Source of the DNA: Anaerolineae bacterium UTCFX1
Lineage (GTDB): Bacteria > Chloroflexota > Anaerolineae > Anaerolineales > Villigracilaceae
Reading direction: 5' to 3'
Length of the DNA stretch: 64,000 nt
Assembly (NCBI GenBank): GCA_002050275.1
Contig: MWTB01000002.1
Span: forward strand, 289,176 to 353,175
The notes below the pieces were generated by a model. The model did not search any database. It was given only the letters and a program-made list of their open reading frames with translations, and was not told the origin of the DNA. This document shows positions 58,620 to 64,000 of this stretch, one piece after another. A program made the translations under genes and the position numbers. How positions within the stretch are numbered: the stretch's first letter is position 1; every line of letters begins with the position of its first letter.

Positions 58620-60713
58620 TTAAGCGGACTGCAGCAAGTCGCGCAATTCTGCGAGCGATGTGACGGGATTTTTACAAACGAACCCCTCGCAAACGTACGC
58701 GGTGGTCTTGCTGTCTTTAAGTGGACGATCTTGTAAGAGCGCGGGCGCGGCGGGCGGCGGTGGGAATGTAGATGCGGCGAGGACAGCGGCGGGGCGGTAG
58801 GCGGAGCGTGCAAAGCGAATGAATTCAAGCGCTTCTGGCGCGCTCGGCGCGCTTACGATCGCCAGTTGCTTCACTTTCTCCAGCGAAAGGTTAGCCGCCG
58901 ATAGCCAGCCCGCAAACGAAGTGGGGTATTCTGCCGCCATGCCGACGACGAGCGAGAACGCTGCTTCAGCCCGTTCTCGATATTTTCCTTCGCCGCTAAA
59001 TTCGGAGAATAGCAATAGCGCTTCGCACGCCAGCGCGTTGCCGGAAGGCGAGGCGTTGTCTTGCACGTCTTTCGGTCTTAATAATAATGTTTCGCCGTCT
59101 GCGGGCGTGTCGAAGAATCCGCCATCGGGGTCGGCGAAGCGCGCGATCATTTCCTCAACCAACTCTTGCGCGGCGCCGTACCATTTGACGTTGAAATCGG
59201 TTTGATAGAGTTCGAGCAGTCCGAGGATGAGCGCGGCGTAATCTTCAAGGAAGCTGGCGGCGGCTGTTTTGCCGTCGCGCCAACTGTGTTTGAGGCTGCC
59301 GTTTGGGCGCAAGTTAGACAGGAGGAATTCTGCGTTGCGCGTAGCCATAATGTAGTAGGTGTTGTCGGGGATGATGGAAGCGTTGGTTTCCGCTTCGGCG
59401 GAGAAGACGCGCGCCGCTTCGGCTAAGATTGCAAGCGTGAGCCCGTTCCACGAGGTGAGGATTTTATCGTCGGTGGAAGGGCGGACTCGCTGTGAACGTG
59501 CGGATAACAGTCGAGAATGGCAATCGGCCAGCGTGGCGGCGAGCGTTTGTGGATCAAGTTTGAAGCGGGCGGCGAGAGCGCCGTCGTCCAGAACGCGTTG
59601 CAGGATCGTTTTGCCTTCCCAATTTCCGTGCGCCGTGATCCCGTATGCCGCTTCAAAGAGTTCGGAATCGCTTTGCAAGGTTGCGCGGATTTGCTCGAGA
59701 GTCCAGACGTAGAACTTTCCTTCCTGACCCTCAGATTCGGCGTTGAGCGATGAGTAGAAACCGCCGGCGGGATGCGTCATTTCGCGGGCGATGAAGTCGA
59801 GTGTTTCGGCGGCGATGCGCTTGAAGAACGAATCGTTGGAGATTTGCCAGGCGTGAAGGTAGGCGCGCGCGAGCAGGGCGTTATCGTAGAGCATTTTCTC
59901 GAAGTGTGGCGTGCGCCAGGCGACGTCTGTACTGTAGCGCGAGAAGCCGCCGCCGACGATGTCGTACATGCCGCCGCGCGCCATAGCGCGGAGCGCGTGA
60001 AAGCAGGCTCGCAGTGTTAATGAATCGGCGGGGTTTTGGGTTTCTTTGTTTTTGGCGGCGCGCCGCAGGAGGAATTCGATCGCCATTGCCTGAGGAAATT
60101 TGGGCGCAGAGCCCCAGCCGCCGTTGCTCCAGTCGTAGTCGTCGAGCAGTTGCGAGGCGGCTGCGTTCAAATGATCTTGTGAGAATGAGGCGCGGGTTTG
60201 AGGGGTGACGTTCAGCGCCTGGCGGATGCGGTCGGTCACTTTATCGCCGATGCGCGCCGCGTCTTTTTGTTGTTCGCGCCAAGCGCGCGCAGAGACTGCT
60301 AAGATGTCTTTAAAGGCTGGCATGTTGTCGCGTGCCGCGGGCGGGAAGTAGGTCCCGGCGAAGAAGGGTTTGAGGTCGGGGGCGAGGAAAACCGACATGG
60401 GCCAGCCTCCGGAGCCGGTCATGGCGACGGTGGCTTGCATGTAGATGGCGTCGAGGTCGGGGCGTTCTTCGCGATCCACTTTGATGTTGATGAAGTTTTC
60501 GTTCATCAACGCGGCGGTCTCTTCATCTTCGAATGATTCGCGCGCCATAACGTGGCACCAATGGCAGGCAGCGTAGCCAATGGAGAGGAAGATCGGTTTG
60601 TTCTCGGCGCGCGCTTTGGCGAGCGCTTCTTCGCCCCAAGGGCGCCAATCTACGGGGTTGTTTGCATGTTGCAGGAGGTAGGGTGAGCTTTCGGAAATAA
60701 GGCGGTTAGGCAT
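58620..60713 (-). CDS. YyaL/SSP411-like thioredoxin-domain protein
   Basis: This 697-residue protein has the N-terminal DUF255 thioredoxin-like domain: [34 protein letters not shown] (CHWC active site) and [16 protein letters not shown] long alpha/alpha-barrel of the six-hairpin glycosidase type follows ([37 protein letters not shown]). The family is conserved in many bacteria but its substrate is unknown. Confidence 0.92.
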   Translation of the reverse strand: MPNRLISESSPYLLQHANNPVDWRPWGEEALAKARAENKPIFLSIGYAACHWCHVMARESFEDEETAALMNENFINIKVDREERPDLDAIYMQATVAMTGSGGWPMSVFLAPDLKPFFAGTYFPPAARDNMPAFKDILAVSARAWREQQKDAARIGDKVTDRIRQALNVTPQTRASFSQDHLNAAASQLLDDYDWSNGGWGSAPKFPQAMAIEFLLRRAAKNKETQNPADSLTLRACFHALRAMARGGMYDIVGGGFSRYSTDVAWRTPHFEKMLYDNALLARAYLHAWQISNDSFFKRIAAETLDFIAREMTHPAGGFYSSLNAESEGQEGKFYVWTLEQIRATLQSDSELFEAAYGITAHGNWEGKTILQRVLDDGALAARFKLDPQTLAATLADCHSRLLSARSQRVRPSTDDKILTSWNGLTLAILAEAARVFSAEAETNASIIPDNTYYIMATRNAEFLLSNLRPNGSLKHSWRDGKTAAASFLEDYAALILGLLELYQTDFNVKWYGAAQELVEEMIARFADPDGGFFDTPADGETLLLRPKDVQDNASPSGNALACEALLLFSEFSGEGKYRERAEAAFSLVVGMAAEYPTSFAGWLSAANLSLEKVKQLAIVSAPSAPEALEFIRFARSAYRPAAVLAASTFPPPPAAPALLQDRPLKDSKTTAYVCEGFVCKNPVTSLAELRDLLQSA

Positions 60714-61055
60714 GGAATCTCTCTGATGTGGTTTTTTGACATAGCAGTCAGTATACCCGTAAATGCGCTTGCCCTCTTCGCTGTCGATCAGGTTGGGCGG
60801 CTGGGGATTGTGGAGCCGGTCTTTTCCAACATCTGCGTACAGAAGCGCATGCGCCGTTTCACGTTACACTCGAAATTGAAAGTGGATGTACAATGGAGAT
60901 TATTCGCTCTGGTTCACAATATTGGTAAGATCCACGCCTTTGAGACACTGACCTGATCCATGACAGAGCAAAAAAGAAGCGCCTTGGACGGGGATGGCTC
61001 TCCCCTAAATCCATTTTTCGACAGTCTCGTTGGGTGGCTGGCTTCGGGAGTTACT
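60714..61055. other. Intergenic region without a convincing gene
   Basis: This 342-base stretch separates two divergent genes. Open frames here (for example 60726-60956) lack Shine-Dalgarno support and family-like sequence. A TACAAT at 60887-60892 could be a -10 for the downstream lipoprotein gene, without a clear -35. I see no hairpin with a T run. Confidence 0.4.
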
Positions 61056-62249
61056 ATGAGAATGCAAATTATCAGTATTTTTATGCTGAATGCGCTGGTT
61101 GCTTGTACATCTGCACCTGTGACTGTTTTTCTAACTGCTTCGGCTACGCCCAGCGTGAGTATTGTCGCTCCGGCAGATGCCCAGCCTGCCACTGTCGCGC
61201 CTATATTAGAGCCAACCGACATACCGCCAGATACATCTCACTCCATTCATCTTCCACCCGCAAATTATCTCTATCATGGTATTTACCCTGGCGGCTATAC
61301 AGGCGAAGAAAGCGACCTTGCGCTGGATGATTTGCACTCTTACGAAGAAGCGGCGGGCAAAAAAGCCGTCTGGGTATACTTCTCGCACAACTGGTACGAA
61401 GGGCGCGCCTTTCCTCTTCAAACCGCAACTTGGATTCGGGAAGCAGGCAGCATCCCTTTTATTCGCCTCATGCTGCGTTCGAGCGCCGAGCAAGATGTAG
61501 AAGAACCTATCTTCACCCTGCAAGCCATCATTGATGGACAATTTAACGCTGACCTGCACGGCTGGTGCGCAGCGGCGCGCGACTTTGAAACGTCCCTGCT
61601 TGTCGAGTACGGAACGGAAGTCAATGGTGAGTGGTTTTCGTGGAATGGCGTTTGGAACGGCGGGGATGCAACATCTGGATATGGCGACCCCAATGAGCCA
61701 GATGGACCTGAACGTTTCCGCGATGCTTATCGCCACATTGTCAAAATCTGCCGCGATGAAGGCGCAGAGAACATCACCTGGGTTTTTCACCTCAACGCCG
61801 AAGACTGGCCGCAAGAGAACTGGAACGCCTTTGAAAACTATTACCCTGGTGACGAATACATTGATTGGATTGGCATCAGTAACTATGGCGCACAAACTCC
61901 GCAGGACGATTATTGCGATGAATTTCGTCTGGCTATGGACGCCGTCTATCAGCGCGTGGACTCTTTGACCCCTGATAAGCCTATCTTCATTGCCGAATTC
62001 GGCGTGACTAAAAACAATCCGCTCTGCGACCAGGCGGAGTGGGCGCGCTCCGCCTTGACCGACATTACATCGTTTCGCTGGGCGCGTATCATCGCTTTCT
62101 CGTGGTGGAACGAATGGTGGCAAAACGACGACAACCCTGCCAACGATACCACTATGCGCTTACAGGACAATCCTGAACTTTCTTCTGTCTTTCAGGAGTT
62201 AGTAGGGAATAACCCCATTGTAATTGGACAACCCTCTCTTCTTCCATGA
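61056..62249 (+). CDS. GH26-like secreted lipoprotein glycoside hydrolase
   Basis: This 397-residue protein has a lipoprotein signal (MRMQIISIFMLNALVAC) with lipobox LVAC, a Thr/Pro-rich linker and a GH26-type barrel. Key segments are YHGIYPGGYTGEESD, the acid/base Glu in VEYGTEVNGEWFSWNG, and the nucleophile Glu in PIFIAEFGVTKN, with WARIIAFSWWNEWW after it. It likely hydrolyses beta-mannan or a related beta-glycan outside the cell. The start is chosen at the signal peptide; the frame is open 32 codons further upstream. Confidence 0.85.
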   Translation: MRMQIISIFMLNALVACTSAPVTVFLTASATPSVSIVAPADAQPATVAPILEPTDIPPDTSHSIHLPPANYLYHGIYPGGYTGEESDLALDDLHSYEEAAGKKAVWVYFSHNWYEGRAFPLQTATWIREAGSIPFIRLMLRSSAEQDVEEPIFTLQAIIDGQFNADLHGWCAAARDFETSLLVEYGTEVNGEWFSWNGVWNGGDATSGYGDPNEPDGPERFRDAYRHIVKICRDEGAENITWVFHLNAEDWPQENWNAFENYYPGDEYIDWIGISNYGAQTPQDDYCDEFRLAMDAVYQRVDSLTPDKPIFIAEFGVTKNNPLCDQAEWARSALTDITSFRWARIIAFSWWNEWWQNDDNPANDTTMRLQDNPELSSVFQELVGNNPIVIGQPSLLP

Positions 62250-62285
62250 CTAAACTGCCTCAAAGATTCATTTATTGCCATGAAC

Positions 62286-62339
62286 GCTGACACTATAGCG
62301 CAGCGAAGACGTCGTTCGCCGATGAACGACGGTGTCAGC
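62286..62339. repeat. Bulged palindromic repeat between two genes
   Basis: GCTGACAC (62286-62293) pairs with GTGTCAGC (62332-62339). CGTCGTTC (62310-62317) pairs with GAACGACG (62324-62331). This gives one 16-bp stem with a 16-base bulge on the 5' side. There is no T tract. It may be a REP-like element or a processing site. Confidence 0.55.
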
Positions 62340-62364
62340 CTCAAAAGGACGCTTCGCGTGAATT

Positions 62365-62754
62365 ATGCCTAAACAAACTAATGTATTGCGGTGGCTCCCC
62401 GCGCTTTTCTTGATGGGGGTTATTTTTTGGTTTTCCTCTCAGCCTTCGAATGAACTGCCAAATTTCAGCTGGGCTGATACGCCGATTAAGAAACTGGCTC
62501 ACGTCCTTGAATATGCGGCGCTGACGTTTTGCATTTGGTGGGCGCTGAGATTTCAGAGAAAATATCGCTGGCTGGCATGGTTGATTGCGGTTGCATACGC
62601 CGCGACGGACGAATTTCACCAATCCTTTACGCCGGGCAGATTTCCCTCCGTGTGGGATGTGGCTATCTTTGACAACCTAGGGGCGCTTATCAGCGTATGG
62701 ATCACGCAGCGCTTCTCAGGTAGAGGCAGCGAAAGCGTTTCGCGCGATCGTTAA
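62365..62754 (+). CDS. VanZ-like membrane protein
   Basis: This 129-residue protein has four helices and the VanZ family pattern: IFWFSSQPS, KKLAHVLEYAAL, and YAATDEFHQSFTPGRFPSVW followed by FDNLGALI. VanZ confers low-level teicoplanin resistance in enterococci; most relatives have unknown roles at the envelope. Confidence 0.9.
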   Translation: MPKQTNVLRWLPALFLMGVIFWFSSQPSNELPNFSWADTPIKKLAHVLEYAALTFCIWWALRFQRKYRWLAWLIAVAYAATDEFHQSFTPGRFPSVWDVAIFDNLGALISVWITQRFSGRGSESVSRDR

Positions 62755-62783
62755 TATTGGCTAACTCGCGCTCTCTTGCTTTG

Positions 62784-63554
62784 CTACTCAAACTCCAAAT
62801 CCAACTCTTCGCCGTCTGTCCACTCGCCCGCACGATTAATTTCAATGTCAGCGAAGAGTTCGTCTTGTTGAGCGTCGATGCGATAACGCTTAATTAGTTC
62901 GAGCATTGCCAGAAAGGTGACGACGATCTCCAATCGCGACGCGCCTCCGCCCACCAGCGTACGGAAAGTGACGCGTTGCGCTTCGCGCAAGATGGTCGCG
63001 ATCAGATCGATCTTTTCACGGATCGTCACGCGCGGCGGAGCGATCACAACCGCAAGGGGTTTCTTCTCTTTTTCGCGAGCGAAAGCCGCTTCTGCGGCGG
63101 CGACCAATTTCTCGAGCGTGAGATTGGTCAAATCTAATTTTGGCTCTACCTTCGGCGGCGGCGCGAGGCGGAGATGCGTTCGTAAGTTCGCGCCTTGTCG
63201 CGCCAACAGCCAACCGCCGACTTCTTTAAAGCGTTTATATAACTTCAACTGATCAACCAACGTCTGCCCAGTGTCTTCTTCGCCGGCTTCGCGCGCGGGC
63301 GGGCGCGGCAATAACGCCTCTGATTTAATTTGCAATAGTTTTGCGGCGATCACGAGGAACGCGGAAATTTCGTCCGCGCTGAGATCGCTTGAAGCGTTGA
63401 TGTACGCGAGGTACTGATCGGTCACGAGCGCAAGCGAAACAGCGGTAATATCCAATTCGGCGCGCTCAATGAGATCGAGCAATAGATCGAGCGGGCCCTC
63501 GTATATGGGCGTTTGGACGGTATAATTTAATTGGCGACCAAGCAGGTTTTCCAT
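62784..63554 (-). CDS. scpA: Segregation and condensation protein A
   Basis: This 256-residue kleisin bridges the SMC heads. The N-terminal segment YEGPLDLLLDLIERAELDIT and the C-terminal winged-helix part (VVTFLAMLELIKRYRIDAQQ, ELFADIEI) are typical. Start MENLLG lies 8 bases after TATAAT with no Shine-Dalgarno (leaderless or near-leaderless). It is divergent from moaC. No scpB is visible in the window. Confidence 0.95.
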   Translation of the reverse strand: MENLLGRQLNYTVQTPIYEGPLDLLLDLIERAELDITAVSLALVTDQYLAYINASSDLSADEISAFLVIAAKLLQIKSEALLPRPPAREAGEEDTGQTLVDQLKLYKRFKEVGGWLLARQGANLRTHLRLAPPPKVEPKLDLTNLTLEKLVAAAEAAFAREKEKKPLAVVIAPPRVTIREKIDLIATILREAQRVTFRTLVGGGASRLEIVVTFLAMLELIKRYRIDAQQDELFADIEINRAGEWTDGEELDLEFE

Positions 63555-63562
63555 GAAGCGAG

Positions 63563-63591
63563 ATTATAGTAGACTGGGCGGGTTTTGAAAA
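63563..63591 (-). promoter_or_regulatory. Promoter of scpA
   Basis: On the minus strand TTTTCA (plus 63586-63591) and TATAAT (plus 63563-63568) are separated by 17 bases. The -35 overlaps that of moaC. Confidence 0.7.
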
Positions 63592-63613
63592 CCTGTCAAG
63601 TCTCAGATATAAT
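63585..63613 (+). promoter_or_regulatory. Promoter of moaC (leaderless type)
   Basis: TTGAAA (63585-63590) and TATAAT (63608-63613) are separated by 17 bases, and the ATG follows six bases after the -10. The transcript should begin at or next to the A of the ATG. Confidence 0.82.
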
Positions 63614-63619
63614 CTCCCT

Positions 63620-64000
63620 ATGTCGAAGCTAACTCACCTTGACGAGCGCGGTAATGCAAAGATGGTGGATGTGAGTCGTAAACCGGACTCTGAACGAGTT
63701 GCGATTGCGCGCGGTGAAATTTGGATGAAGAAGACGACGCTGGATTTAATTTGCGCCGGACAAATTAAGAAAGGGGATGTCTTAACCGTCGCGCAGATCG
63801 CTGGAATCGCCGCCTCAAAACGAACCTCTGACTTGATTCCGCTTTGCCATCCTCTCTCGCTCTCGAACGTGGCTATAGATTTCACGCTGGACGAATCGCT
63901 GCCCGGCGTAATCGTCACCGCCTCTGTGAAAACTGTCGGCAAAACGGGCGCCGAGATGGAAGCGCTGACCGCCGTCTCTATTGCCGCGCTCACGATCTAC
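63620..64000 (+). CDS. moaC: Cyclic pyranopterin monophosphate synthase, N-terminal part (runs off the window)
   Basis: The first 127 codons of MoaC, which makes cyclic pyranopterin monophosphate in molybdenum cofactor synthesis. Features are [20 protein letters not shown], the conserved IPLCHPL motif and [20 protein letters not shown] at the window edge. The start is fixed by the -10 box six bases upstream. The 3' end is missing. Confidence 0.95.
   Translation, partial: MSKLTHLDERGNAKMVDVSRKPDSERVAIARGEIWMKKTTLDLICAGQIKKGDVLTVAQIAGIAASKRTSDLIPLCHPLSLSNVAIDFTLDESLPGVIVTASVKTVGKTGAEMEALTAVSIAALTIY

Noticed and set aside
60726..60956. A 76-residue open frame upstream of the GH26-like gene
   Set aside because: No Shine-Dalgarno, no family-like sequence and no conserved neighbours. 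It is probably chance.

Overview
The window looks like ordinary chromosome from a free-living bacterium, most likely a member of the Chloroflexota, class Anaerolineae. This is an inference from gene content: a transaldolase/glucose-6-phosphate isomerase fusion, a GldA/F/G-type ABC operon ending in a DUF4340 protein, a Tad-type secretion locus with no secretin, several GT-C membrane glycosyltransferases, zinc-ribbon membrane beta-propeller proteins, and an ileS gene under T-box control. Coding density is high. I saw no phage genes, insertion-sequence transposase or CRISPR array. The only mobile-like DNA is short palindromic repeats.

Layout: 1-5.8 kb (minus strand) holds the end of a GT-C-like protein, the primary sigma factor and an ABC operon (ATPase, permease, GldG-like, DUF4340) with its own promoter and a hairpin in the leader. 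5.9-15 kb holds a lipoprotein, two zinc-ribbon/beta-propeller membrane proteins, two GT4 glycosyltransferases, a radical SAM/SPASM protein and a decayed gene. 15-21 kb has a lipid kinase, an acetyltransferase and three overlapping GT-C genes. 21-28.7 kb has a DegS/DegU-like two-component pair followed by cpaB-cpaE-cpaF-tadB-tadC. 28.8-33.8 kb has comF, hpf, folE, and an opposing operon (TlpA-like, Lgt-like, a pteridine-reductase-like SDR, folB, folK). 33.9-39.5 kb is a sugar-phosphate cluster (tkt, rpiB, tal-pgi) ending in a pterin dehydratase. 39.5-46 kb has a GH36 enzyme, T-box-ileS, phosphatidylcholine synthase and an acetyltransferase. 46-54.5 kb has a YqeC-MocA fusion, an unrecognised two-gene unit, tRNA-Arg(TCT), hsp20, lon, a receiver protein, mogA-like, efp and a small Cys-rich protein. 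54.5-58.5 kb has a HAD-DinB fusion, fabF, fabH and tatA. 58.6-64 kb has a YyaL-like protein, a GH26-like lipoprotein, VanZ, scpA and the start of moaC.

Connected functions: folate/pterin synthesis (folE, folB, folK, the SDR, the pterin dehydratase); molybdenum cofactor synthesis and maturation (moaC, mogA-like, YqeC-MocA); the non-oxidative pentose phosphate pathway plus Pgi; membrane lipid work (fabF, fabH, pcs, lipid kinase); and proteostasis (lon, hsp20, hpf, efp).

Two kinds of start site are visible. Many genes have clear Shine-Dalgarno sequences (AAAGGAG, GAGGAGG). A second group (near 9.0, 32.5, 41.1, 47.4, 54.2, 63.55 and 63.62 kb) has a -10 box only 6-8 bases before the ATG and no Shine-Dalgarno, which predicts leaderless mRNAs. 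At two divergent gene pairs the two promoters share one palindromic -35 element. I see no wholly new multi-gene defence or secretion system. The most unusual items are a palindromic repeat translated inside a glycosyltransferase, the leader hairpin of the ABC operon, the overlapping divergent promoters, and an unrecognised two-gene winged-helix-like unit at 47.5-49.5 kb.
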